13,357 nucleotides of DNA from positions 1 through 13,357 of the forward strand of contig JAFGTU010000042.1 in NCBI GenBank assembly GCA_016933985.1, written 5' to 3'. The DNA comes from Sedimentisphaerales bacterium (GTDB lineage Bacteria; Planctomycetota; Phycisphaerae; Sedimentisphaerales; Anaerobacaceae). Positions 6,261-13,357 of this stretch are shown piece after piece. A program made the position numbers and the translations under genes. Numbering within the stretch: position 1 is the stretch's first letter; each line of letters begins with the position of its first letter. The notes below the pieces were generated by a model. It was given only the letters and a program-made list of their open reading frames with translations. It did not search any database and was not told where the DNA came from.

Positions 6261-6755
6261 CTAATAATCGATAAAGGCAACGCCTTTACTATCGACGCCG
6301 GTCTTGTTGATCTTAAACTCGCCGGTCTCTTTCTTGTAAAGCCATCCTGTGGAGTCGTTCGCGGCGAAGGCGGCAGCCTCGGCAACATACGCGATGGTGC
6401 TCAAATTGTTGTAGGGGTTTTCGGGCAGTTTTCTCATATAAGGGCCATACCGGTACTCGCCGGCAGGGACCGTGGACGGAGAAACCGCTCCATTCTCCTT
6501 GGTCGTGGCCGTAAACTGGAATGCGAGCATTGCCGCACTGATTGGATTGCCGTTTGCATATCCGGGCGGGATGCCGTCGTGCTGCATCTTGTATAGTTCG
6601 ATCTGGCTTCGCATTGTCCTTAGAGTGTCCCTTGCAGCCGACACACGTGCTTCTGCAGCATGACCCTGAAATGTCGGCAGAACCAGCGCGCTGAGGATTC
6701 CAAGGATTGCAACAACCAATATCACTTCGACGAGTGTAAATGCCCTTGTTCTCAT
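6261..6755 (-). CDS. Type II secretion GspG-like pseudopilin (prepilin-type N-terminal methylation protein)
   Basis: A 164-aa protein with a class III signal: MRTRA then FTLVEVILVVAILGILSALVLP. Prepilin peptidase would cut before F6 and methylate it. Glu10 (position +5 of the mature chain) is present. The residue before the cut is Ala, whereas Gly is usual; Ala is tolerated in some pseudopilins. After the N-terminal helix come a linker helix (about 36-58, ARDTLRTMRSQIELYKMQH) and a small C-terminal domain containing KLPENPYNN (109-117), which matches the LPxDPWG region of GspG major pseudopilins. No other secretion genes are adjacent, so it is an orphan here, as is common in Planctomycetota. 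The start has AGGA eight bases upstream in the transcript. A weak 5-bp hairpin at 6231-6245 lies just past the stop, without a T-run. Confidence 0.82.
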   Translation of the reverse strand: MRTRAFTLVEVILVVAILGILSALVLPTFQGHAAEARVSAARDTLRTMRSQIELYKMQHDGIPPGYANGNPISAAMLAFQFTATTKENGAVSPSTVPAGEYRYGPYMRKLPENPYNNLSTIAYVAEAAAFAANDSTGWLYKKETGEFKINKTGVDSKGVAFIDY

Positions 6756-6857
6756 TTATCTATTCCTGCAAAAAATGAAAGCCCTCGAACAGTATCTGCC
6801 TTATCGGCTATTACGAAAGGCTACTTTGCCGGGCGATTGCGTTTTTTCGAAAAATCC

Positions 6858-6871
6858 TTTTCTTAAGAAAA
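6858..6871. repeat. 14-base AT-rich perfect palindrome in the divergent spacer
   Basis: TTTTCTTAAGAAAA (6858-6871) is a perfect palindrome in the 202-base spacer between the divergent pseudopilin and exported-protein genes. It could be an operator or simply AT-rich sequence. No confident promoter was found in this spacer on either strand; TGTAAT at 6916-6921 is a possible -10 for the plus-strand gene but lacks a matching -35. Confidence 0.35.
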
Positions 6872-6957
6872 AAAGTGCATGAAACAGAGGCGTCTGTCCG
6901 ATAACGTTCTTAAATTGTAATCTGCAACCAAGGATTGTTTTTTTAAGGAGTACAGCT

Positions 6958-7749
6958 ATGGAAAAGAAAGGAAGTTGTTTACGAGCCGGGCCTATGACCA
7001 TTTTGTGTGGTGTTCTGGCGATTTTGTTGTGTGTCGCGCCGGCTCTGCATGCCGATGTGGAGGTTCCACCCGCTAACCCGGAAATCAACTATCTGGTGGC
7101 AGGAAGCCTCTGGGTTTACGAGACTGCAAATATTCTTCCCGGTGCCGATATTGAGTTGTTCGTATATGCTACCGGCACTAGCACAGTAAACATCACGGGC
7201 GGTTCCGTCGGATGGTGGATAGATGTCGCTCCGGGCGCCGACGTGACGGTCTATGGCACAAATTTCAATCTCGGTGAAGGGACACAAGCCATCAATGGTC
7301 TCGTAACCGGCACTTATCCGAATGGTGACCTAATCAGTCTCGAAATTCAATGCCTTACGGGAGCAACCGTAACACTCGCTGCTCCGGGTGGCCCACCGCA
7401 GATAGCCATTGACATCAAGCCGGGCAGCGACGACAACACCATAAATCTCGGATCCAACGGAGTCATTCCGGTGGCTATCCTCTCATCAGCAGGATTCGAC
7501 GCGACAGCGCTGGATCCTGACAGTATCTTCCTTGCCGGCGCCGGCGTTGCCGTCCGCGGAAAGGGGAATAAGTACCTGGCAAGCGAACAGGATGTAAACG
7601 GCGACGGACTGGTTGATCTCGAGATTAAGGTAGAAACTGAAAACCTCGATCCGGGTAAGTTCCAGGACGGCAAGGCGGTACTCCAGGTATTCGATGGCAC
7701 AACAGAGATTTACAGTGGCTCAGACACCATTACCATCGTCCCACAGTAA
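6958..7749 (+). CDS. Exported protein with IDIKPGSD-type domain and calcium-loop-like motif
   Basis: A 263-aa protein with a Sec signal peptide (basic start, hydrophobic residues about 13-28, likely cut after ALHA at 32). Residues 33-145 are beta-rich and contain VNITGGSVGWWIDVAPGADV, a repeat-like segment seen in cell-surface beta proteins. Residues 151-262 form a domain starting IDIKPGSDDNTINL, familiar from many exported bacterial proteins: NGVIPVAILSS follows, then DVNGDGLVD (212-220), whose Asp/Asn spacing resembles a calcium-binding loop (D212, N214, D216, D220). A role in surface attachment or matrix is inferred; no catalytic residues are apparent and there is no C-terminal anchor. ATG 6958 has AAGGAG at 6945-6950, seven bases away. 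A large hairpin follows the stop. Confidence 0.78.
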   Translation: MEKKGSCLRAGPMTILCGVLAILLCVAPALHADVEVPPANPEINYLVAGSLWVYETANILPGADIELFVYATGTSTVNITGGSVGWWIDVAPGADVTVYGTNFNLGEGTQAINGLVTGTYPNGDLISLEIQCLTGATVTLAAPGGPPQIAIDIKPGSDDNTINLGSNGVIPVAILSSAGFDATALDPDSIFLAGAGVAVRGKGNKYLASEQDVNGDGLVDLEIKVETENLDPGKFQDGKAVLQVFDGTTEIYSGSDTITIVPQ

Positions 7750-7783
7750 CGAATATTGAAATCGCTATTCTATAGCCTTGGCC

Positions 7784-7854
7784 TGTCAGGGGGCCTGTGG
7801 AGCGCCGGAACGGCAGTAAGTGTTCTCGGCTCCATCGGCCCCCTGACATATTTT
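7784..7854. terminator. Large nested hairpin, likely bidirectional terminator
   Basis: TGTCAGGGGGCC (7784-7795) and GGCCCCCTGACA (7837-7848) form a perfect 12-bp stem. Inside it, after a 2x2 internal loop, TGGAGC (7798-7803) pairs with GCTCCA (7829-7834), and within that GCCG (7804-7807) pairs with CGGC (7811-7814) over a GAA loop. TATTTT follows at 7849-7854. It lies between two convergent genes, fitting a shared terminator; the branched interior is more elaborate than usual. Confidence 0.65.
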
Positions 7855-7883
7855 GCGAGAACCGGCGATTCGTTTTGACTTTA

Positions 7884-10061
7884 TCAATCCGCCTTAACGG
7901 TCCTGCATTCGAATAGCCCCCCCGCCGTTCTCCATTGGTGGGCCTTGAATTTCACCGTAATTTCGGTTTTGTCCTTTGTCAGCTCGGACGGGATCTCGTA
8001 TGTGACGGTGAAGAATTGGCCGTGTATCATCTGGTCGATTGTGGCCGCTTCGAGGGCGCGGATCCTTTCGCGTTCGGCCTCGAATTGCTCTTTCGTTTGC
8101 TTCCACTGTTGCGGGGTGAAGATGTCCCAATAGACCATGTAGCGCTGATAGTGCATCTTGTAGAACGGGATGAGTGTGACCTCGCCGGTCGTATCGAGCC
8201 CCGGCATTCTCAGGACTGATTTGCTCACCGTGAATGTCCCCGGCGAGTCGCCCGGCTTGATATAATCTTCAACCGCCCTGCCGTCGGCGACGAGGACCGG
8301 GATTGGCGGCGACGAGACCTGGTCGAACTTGGCGCGTTCTTCGGCGTGAGGATCGATATCTTCGATGCCCTCTTTACCAAGCGCGCCTGCGAGCAGGGTC
8401 GGCCCGTAGAAGAACGCCACTTTGTTGGGATCGTCGGGCATAGCCTCGGTGCGAAGCTTCATCGGAAATAGCAGATCTATCCTGTCGCCCTTCTCCCAGA
8501 GTCGCTCGACGGCCATATATTCCCCGGGCCCGGCGCTATAGAGATAGGGCTTGCCGTTGACCGCCAGCCTAAGATCATCGACCGCCCAGCGGGGTCGGCG
8601 GATCTTCACATTCAGCTTGACGGGCCTGCGAGGATCCAAGCTCAGGCGGATATTGCCGTTGAGAGGATAGCGGGTCTTCTGAGTCAGAACAAGGTCCTTC
8701 TGTCGGAAGTTCAAAACGGATGGAATGAAGAGATTCACGTACAGGGTCTCGTCATCGTGGAAGTAGATGGAGTCGCCGTACTTGACGTGGCTCTCCATCC
8801 CTGTCCCCGTACAGCACCAGAAAGAATCGAAGGGCGTGTTGTAGGTCTTGAAATGCCCGGACTTCAACGGGCAGAAATATATCATCATCCCTTCGTTCGG
8901 GTCCTGCGATGCGAGGATGTGGTTGTAGAGGGCCCTTTCGTAATAGTCCGCATATTTTGCCTGCGGGTCCATTGCGAAGAGCTGGCGGGTCAGCTTGAGC
9001 ATGTTGTATGTGTTGCAGGTCTCGGTGGTGTGCACGCTAAGGTGCTTGCTGAAATCTTCAGGCGGGAAGAAGTATTCGTTGTCGGTGTTGCCGCCATTGA
9101 CGTAAGTGCGGTACTCGATGACGCTTTTCCAGAAGAAGGCCGAAGCCGTATTGTAATGCTCATCGCCTGTGAGCCGGTAAAGACGCGCCAGACCTATGAG
9201 TTTCGGGATTTGCGTGTTGCTGTGCAGCCCTGTTAGATTGTCCTGTTCACGAGCGAGGGGATCGAGAACACGATGGTGGTAAAACCGTTTGGCCAGCTTG
9301 AGGGCCTTTTCGTACCCCGTCAGGGCGTAGATCTCCGCGAACGCCTCGTTGATTCCGCCGTGCTCGCAGTCCAGCATCTTCTCGAACTGCTCATCGCTTA
9401 GCCCCCCCACCATCTCCCAGGCCCAGTCGGTCGATTTGACGAGGATATCTTTGGCCTTTTCGTTGCCGCAGTAGAGGCACGCATCGACCAGGCCCATGTA
9501 GAGCTTGTGCAGGTTGTACCACGGGACCCAGATTCTGTTGAGGTCGAAGCCGGCTGAGCGAATGTTGCCCGCCTTTATCTCGGCGAAGGCCTCCCGCGAC
9601 CTCGGAAATCCGCCGACGAACCCGTTGCCCCAGGCCTTCTGGCACTGGCCCAGCTCATCGACGATGTAGTTGATTCTTTTCAGCAGGGATTTGTCTTTGG
9701 TGGATGCGTAGAGCTTTGAGACGGCGGTCAGATAGTGGCCGAGGGAATGCCCGGAGATAGTCGCCGTCTCCCATCCTCTGTAGGTCTCCGCTTTCGGTTT
9801 CAGACCCGCAAATTCGCGAAAGCGAGTAAGAAAGCGGTCCGGTTCGAGCGAAAGCAGATACTTGACGTCAAGCTCCATCGCAGTCTTGAAAGGGCTGTCG
9901 AGCAGGCGAACATCGCCGAGACCAAAGGCATACACTTTTTGCGGGGCCTTGTCTTCTATCTTCAGCCCCTGATTCGGCACAAGGGTATCGGCCAAAACAC
10001 TTGTACATAAAACTACAAACAGGCAAACAGTAGCTTTTGCGAGTGATGTTTGTCTTGCCAT
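7884..10061 (-). CDS. Exported glycoside hydrolase family 127 (beta-L-arabinofuranosidase-type)
   Basis: A 725-aa secreted enzyme expected to release beta-linked L-arabinofuranose from plant or algal glycans; exact substrates vary in GH127. A Sec signal peptide covers about residues 1-25 (hydrophobic KATVCLFVVLCTSVLA). An (alpha/alpha)6 barrel follows from about 40 (FGLGDVRLLDSPF and LLSLEPDRFLTRFREFAGL are typical of the family), then C-terminal beta-sandwich domains. The active site is intact: E329 (in NEYFF) as the general acid, E347 and C349 in TTETC, and C416-C417 in FWCCTGTG, matching Glu322, Glu338, Cys340, Cys417 and Cys418 of the known HypBA1 enzyme, where one cysteine is the nucleophile and the others bind zinc. 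Start: the ATG at 10061 has GGAG five bases upstream. An in-frame ATG at 10091 lacks a ribosome binding site and would put 10 residues before the signal peptide. No promoter was identified in front of it. Confidence 0.9.
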   Translation of the reverse strand: MARQTSLAKATVCLFVVLCTSVLADTLVPNQGLKIEDKAPQKVYAFGLGDVRLLDSPFKTAMELDVKYLLSLEPDRFLTRFREFAGLKPKAETYRGWETATISGHSLGHYLTAVSKLYASTKDKSLLKRINYIVDELGQCQKAWGNGFVGGFPRSREAFAEIKAGNIRSAGFDLNRIWVPWYNLHKLYMGLVDACLYCGNEKAKDILVKSTDWAWEMVGGLSDEQFEKMLDCEHGGINEAFAEIYALTGYEKALKLAKRFYHHRVLDPLAREQDNLTGLHSNTQIPKLIGLARLYRLTGDEHYNTASAFFWKSVIEYRTYVNGGNTDNEYFFPPEDFSKHLSVHTTETCNTYNMLKLTRQLFAMDPQAKYADYYERALYNHILASQDPNEGMMIYFCPLKSGHFKTYNTPFDSFWCCTGTGMESHVKYGDSIYFHDDETLYVNLFIPSVLNFRQKDLVLTQKTRYPLNGNIRLSLDPRRPVKLNVKIRRPRWAVDDLRLAVNGKPYLYSAGPGEYMAVERLWEKGDRIDLLFPMKLRTEAMPDDPNKVAFFYGPTLLAGALGKEGIEDIDPHAEERAKFDQVSSPPIPVLVADGRAVEDYIKPGDSPGTFTVSKSVLRMPGLDTTGEVTLIPFYKMHYQRYMVYWDIFTPQQWKQTKEQFEAERERIRALEAATIDQMIHGQFFTVTYEIPSELTKDKTEITVKFKAHQWRTAGGLFECRTVKAD

Positions 10062-10296
10062 TTCTGCTCCATACCAACAAAGGGTATTCATCTGTTCACA
10101 CGCCGACCTGCATTGAGCCGGCTTTCAAATAATGTCATTGTCCAGCGAACACATTATGGCGAATCAACCCGCCAAAGTCCCGAAAAAAAGTAGGCGATAC
10201 GACCGGCCGGTTGCCTGCTGCAATTGAACTGGCGGCCGATACTCCAGATCCTGAGCAAGTGGTGGGTGGGATACATCGTATTTCGCGCTGATTTGG
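10062..10296. other. Divergent intergenic spacer with a candidate operator
   Basis: The 312 bases between the GH127 start (10061) and the C25 peptidase start (10374) hold no convincing gene; open frames here are short and lack start signals. Within it, ATAATGT (10129-10135) and ACATTAT (10151-10157) form a perfect inverted repeat whose arm centres are 22 bases apart, about two helical turns, as expected for a dimeric regulator upstream of the GH127 gene. This site is a guess from symmetry alone. The rest of the spacer holds the promoter at 10297-10325 and the leader of the peptidase gene. Confidence 0.35.
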
Positions 10297-10325
10297 TTGA
10301 CTTTCGCGGGTGGATATGGTATAAA
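10297..10325 (+). promoter_or_regulatory. Sigma70-type promoter of the C25 peptidase gene
   Basis: TTGACT (10297-10302) and TATAAA (10320-10325) are separated by exactly 17 bases; each is one base from consensus. Transcription would start near 10332, leaving a leader of about 42 bases. Right at the predicted 5' end, AAGATT (10337-10342) and AATCTT (10346-10351) form a small 6-bp hairpin that could stabilise the message. AAGGGG (10361-10366) is the ribosome binding site for the ATG at 10374. Confidence 0.65.
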
Positions 10326-10373
10326 AGGGTAAATAGAAGATTACCAATCTTTGGACTGATAAGGGGATTTTGT

Positions 10374-13357
10374 ATGACTAAGCACGGAATCGCGATATCC
10401 GGCACGGCGTTTATGCTCTTTTTGCTGGTATTTGTCGGGCCGGCATTTCCGTCCGTAATAATGATACGGACGGGAGAAGATGCATCCTCCGAGGTGCAAA
10501 TTGTCTGTGACGACGTTGCAGTCAGCGCGGATGATTCCGGCGAGGCGGCCTTTGCCGGGGGCGACTTTCGCTACTGCAATCAGCCGGGCGAGCCGAAGAT
10601 CCCGTGGAAAGTGATGGATGTCCTGCTGCCCCCCAACGCGGAATTGGCTACGGTAGTCGCGGCGATGCGGGCGAGCTACGATATGGTTGAAGGTGTCTGG
10701 AACGTAGGCCCAACAGCTCCGCCCGCCACCTGGATTGACGGCAGGGAGATCGTGGACCTGCCGACGGATAGAAATATCGAGGATGGGTATGATGTCGATA
10801 TCTATCGCGCCGACGCCTTCTGGCCGCGAGTTCAGGCCCGTGTGCTGGGCGCGGGCGGAATACACAATTTCCGCCTCGCAAAGGTCGCAATCCCGCTGGT
10901 CCGCTACAATCCGGTAACGCGCCGGCTGTTGTCCCTAACCGCAGCGGACGTCTCGGTTACATTCAGCCGCACGAGAGCCGGGGCCGTTGCCCGATCCGGC
11001 AGAGGCGCCCGCCCAAGGGTGAGAAGGCTAACTGTCAATTTCACCGCCGCTGCCATCGAATACGACGCTGCCGACGATGTTATTAGCAGCATCTCCTCTT
11101 TAGATAATTCCGAGGGCGAAGTCCTCCCTGCCGGCCTGAATTCGACGGGCTATACGATTATTACAACCGCAGCCATACGCAGCGCCTCGACAAAGCTAAA
11201 TAGCTTTGTCCAGCACAAGCAGGCGCGGGGCTTTACCGTGAAGGTCGTCACCGAGTCCGCGACAGCCGATGGGATGCACTATCTGACCGGCTCGACGGCC
11301 GATCAGCGGGCGGACAATATCCGCACCTGGCTTAAAAACAATTACATCGCCGACGACACGCTCTACGTCCTGTTTATCGGGAACCCCCATCCGGAGACGT
11401 TTAACACGAACGAATCGGTCCCGATGAAGATGCTCTGGCCGAGAAGCGATAGCGACGAGTACAGAGAGGCCCCTTCGGACTTCTACTTCTGCGACCTTAC
11501 CGGCAACTGGGACCTCGATGGCGACGGCCTATCCGGGGAAGGCGCGGGCGATTTCGGCACCGGCGGTGTGGACAAATACTGGGAGGTCCTCGTCGGACGC
11601 ATCCCGTACTACGGCATCATCGCCGATACCGATGCCATACTCCAGAAGACCATCGACTATGAGAGCTCAAACGATGTCAACTGGCGGCGGAACGTCTTGA
11701 TTGCCATGGTTCCGCTGAGCGAGGGAACTTTCAGCTACGACCTCGGCGAGAAAATCAAGTACGACCTGCTTGAGCCGGAGGGAATCCCCTCGACCCGGGT
11801 CTATCGCGACGGGTACGGCTTCACCCCCTCGCCCTCGTATCACTGCCTTCGAGACTATCCGGCGACGGTCTGGAGCCGGGATGAATTCGGCCTGATAGTC
11901 TGGATGACGCATGGCTGGTCGCAGGGCGCAAGCAGCGTTATGACCAGCGACGACGCCGTTAATCTGAACGACTCCTATCCGGCAACGACGTGGCAGGGCT
12001 CCTGTACAAATAGCCAGCCGGAAGACAGCTATAACCTCGCCTACGCCATCTTGAAGAACGGCGGAATCGGCAGCTTGGGCGCCTCGCGCGTCTCATGGTA
12101 CAGCAGCGCGACGAATATGGATTCCATCGGAGGAATGGGCTACCAGTATGCACTGCGGGTGCTGGCCAGGCAGAGCTGCGCCGATTCGCTCTGCGACCTT
12201 AGGCAGGATGGCTATGGATATTGGGCCAACTGCTGCGTCTTCAACCTCTACGGCGACCCATCCGTAATTGTGATGGGGCCGACTCCCGCGTTTACCATAA
12301 CGCCGACCGACGCCGTGTATATGCCTGGAGCCGAGGGCTTGATCGGCTTGGCAAGCAGGACATTCACGCTCAACAACAAATCATCAGGGCGAATGGCGAC
12401 GCCGCTGGACTGGACCGCTTCCCACACCGGCACATGGTTTGACCTGTCTTCTTACGGCGGAACGATTAACGCCCAGGATTCCGCGACGGTTACCGTAACT
12501 CTGAATGAAGACGGTATGAACGCAAACGTGGGCACCTATGAGGATACGATAACCTTCACGGATACAACCAACGGCATCGTCGAGCAACGCAGCGTAGCCC
12601 TGGAAATACACCCGCACGAAACTGTCGGGCATTGGAAGCTCGACGAGACCGCCGGAACCACCGCAAGCGACAGCAGCGGCAAAGGCAACAACGGCGTGCT
12701 GACGAATATGGACGACGCCGACTGGGTCGGCGGGCAGTTCGGCAACGCACTCCACTTCGACGACGTCAACGACTACCTGTACATGGAAAGCTTCTCCCTG
12801 CCCCAGGAGTCCTTTACCGTGGCCCTGTGGTTCAAGCCGCTCAATAATATGTCACGCACCACCAGCAGGAGAGACCTTATGTACTGGCACACCGGAGGCG
12901 AGCCGCACATGTCGTTCAACAGGGCCGGCGATGGTAAGATCGGCCTGTATGCACGTATCGACGATGTCGAGTACAACGACATCACGACCACAACGACGTC
13001 CTGGTCGGCCGGTGTCTGGTACCATATAGCCGTGACTTTCAACGGCAGCGCTTTCAAGGTTTATCTCAACGGCTCTCTGCAAAACGCCGTCAGCCACCCC
13101 GGTATGCACAATGTCGCCGTCGGCCTGTCCGTCGGCTCCGACGAGGGCGAAAAGGCATTCGGATGCACCATTGACGATGTGCGCTTCTACAACTACGCCT
13201 TGCCCCCCGCGGCGGCCCTGGCCCTGCTCATGGGAGGACAAGCCGAGAATCCCATGCCGCCGCACGGAACAACAAACGTAAGGCCATACACCGGACTTCA
13301 GTGGACACCGGGACTCGCGGCGCCCAACAGCGACGTCTATCTGGGCACGGACCCCGA
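10374..13357 (+). CDS. Secreted gingipain-like C25 cysteine peptidase with BACON-like, LamG and Fn3-like domains (3' partial)
   Basis: The frame is open for 994 residues to the window edge without a stop. Residues 1-27 are a signal peptide. Residues about 40-235 form a propeptide-like domain with paired beta strands. The C25 catalytic domain spans about 255-630: DLDGDGLSGEG (380-390) looks like a calcium loop, EVLVGRIP (404-411) is a family signature, His513 lies in WMTHGWSQGA and Cys544 in WQGSCTNSQ. The 31-residue His-Cys spacing is close to gingipain R. A BACON/Ig-like domain follows (639-745), then a LamG domain (751-942) with VGHWKLDETAG, FTVALWFKP and TIDDVRFYNYAL, and the start of an Fn3-like repeat (957-994) with LQWTPG and DVYLGTDP. 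Start ATG 10374 has AAGGGG seven bases away. It would digest proteins outside the cell or at the surface. Any C-terminal sorting signal is beyond the window. Confidence 0.85.
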   Translation, partial: MTKHGIAISGTAFMLFLLVFVGPAFPSVIMIRTGEDASSEVQIVCDDVAVSADDSGEAAFAGGDFRYCNQPGEPKIPWKVMDVLLPPNAELATVVAAMRASYDMVEGVWNVGPTAPPATWIDGREIVDLPTDRNIEDGYDVDIYRADAFWPRVQARVLGAGGIHNFRLAKVAIPLVRYNPVTRRLLSLTAADVSVTFSRTRAGAVARSGRGARPRVRRLTVNFTAAAIEYDAADDVISSISSLDNSEGEVLPAGLNSTGYTIITTAAIRSASTKLNSFVQHKQARGFTVKVVTESATADGMHYLTGSTADQRADNIRTWLKNNYIADDTLYVLFIGNPHPETFNTNESVPMKMLWPRSDSDEYREAPSDFYFCDLTGNWDLDGDGLSGEGAGDFGTGGVDKYWEVLVGRIPYYGIIADTDAILQKTIDYESSNDVNWRRNVLIAMVPLSEGTFSYDLGEKIKYDLLEPEGIPSTRVYRDGYGFTPSPSYHCLRDYPATVWSRDEFGLIVWMTHGWSQGASSVMTSDDAVNLNDSYPATTWQGSCTNSQPEDSYNLAYAILKNGGIGSLGASRVSWYSSATNMDSIGGMGYQYALRVLARQSCADSLCDLRQDGYGYWANCCVFNLYGDPSVIVMGPTPAFTITPTDAVYMPGAEGLIGLASRTFTLNNKSSGRMATPLDWTASHTGTWFDLSSYGGTINAQDSATVTVTLNEDGMNANVGTYEDTITFTDTTNGIVEQRSVALEIHPHETVGHWKLDETAGTTASDSSGKGNNGVLTNMDDADWVGGQFGNALHFDDVNDYLYMESFSLPQESFTVALWFKPLNNMSRTTSRRDLMYWHTGGEPHMSFNRAGDGKIGLYARIDDVEYNDITTTTTSWSAGVWYHIAVTFNGSAFKVYLNGSLQNAVSHPGMHNVAVGLSVGSDEGEKAFGCTIDDVRFYNYALPPAAALALLMGGQAENPMPPHGTTNVRPYTGLQWTPGLAAPNSDVYLGTDP

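Noticed and set aside
8757..9236. 159-aa plus-strand open frame inside the GH127 gene
   Set aside because: It lies opposite conserved catalytic GH127 sequence and has no recognisable protein features, so it is an antisense shadow.

Overview
The window looks like chromosomal DNA of a Planctomycetota bacterium, most likely a Phycisphaerae-type heterotroph; this is inferred from style, not proven. The support is moderately high GC, a cluster of secreted multi-domain proteins (a C25 peptidase with BACON-like, LamG and Fn3-like repeats, and an IDIKPGSD-type secreted protein), a GH127 glycosidase, a GspG-like pseudopilin and a small ECF sigma factor. No rRNA, tRNA, CRISPR array, transposase or phage gene was seen.

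Layout. 1-135 is the tail of an unidentified gene, followed by a hairpin terminator. 202-2434 is a compact unit with its own sigma70-type promoter: an ECF sigma factor, a small protein with a very basic tail, and a 359-aa protein whose first ~140 residues resemble the editing domain of archaeal threonyl-tRNA synthetase fused to an unrecognised C-terminal domain. The last two genes overlap by ATGA, and the unit ends in two tandem hairpins. This is the most unusual part of the window.

2477-5029 carries a sodium:solute symporter, a coupled 48-aa one-helix membrane protein, a soluble hypothetical and a four-helix membrane protein. A convergent small membrane protein (5086-5469, minus) has its own promoter. 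5619-6155 (minus) is the C-terminal debris of a large glycoside hydrolase. 6261-6755 (minus) is a pseudopilin. It diverges from 6958-7749, an exported protein with a calcium-loop-like domain.

7884-10061 (minus) is an exported GH127 beta-L-arabinofuranosidase-type enzyme with its zinc/cysteine active site intact. It converges with the exported-protein gene on a large nested hairpin. A 312-base spacer separates it from the divergent gene at 10374, a gingipain-like C25 cysteine peptidase that runs off the window. Together, the second half suggests secreted polymer breakdown (arabinose-containing glycans, proteins) plus uptake through the symporter, but no sequence evidence ties the symporter to any substrate.
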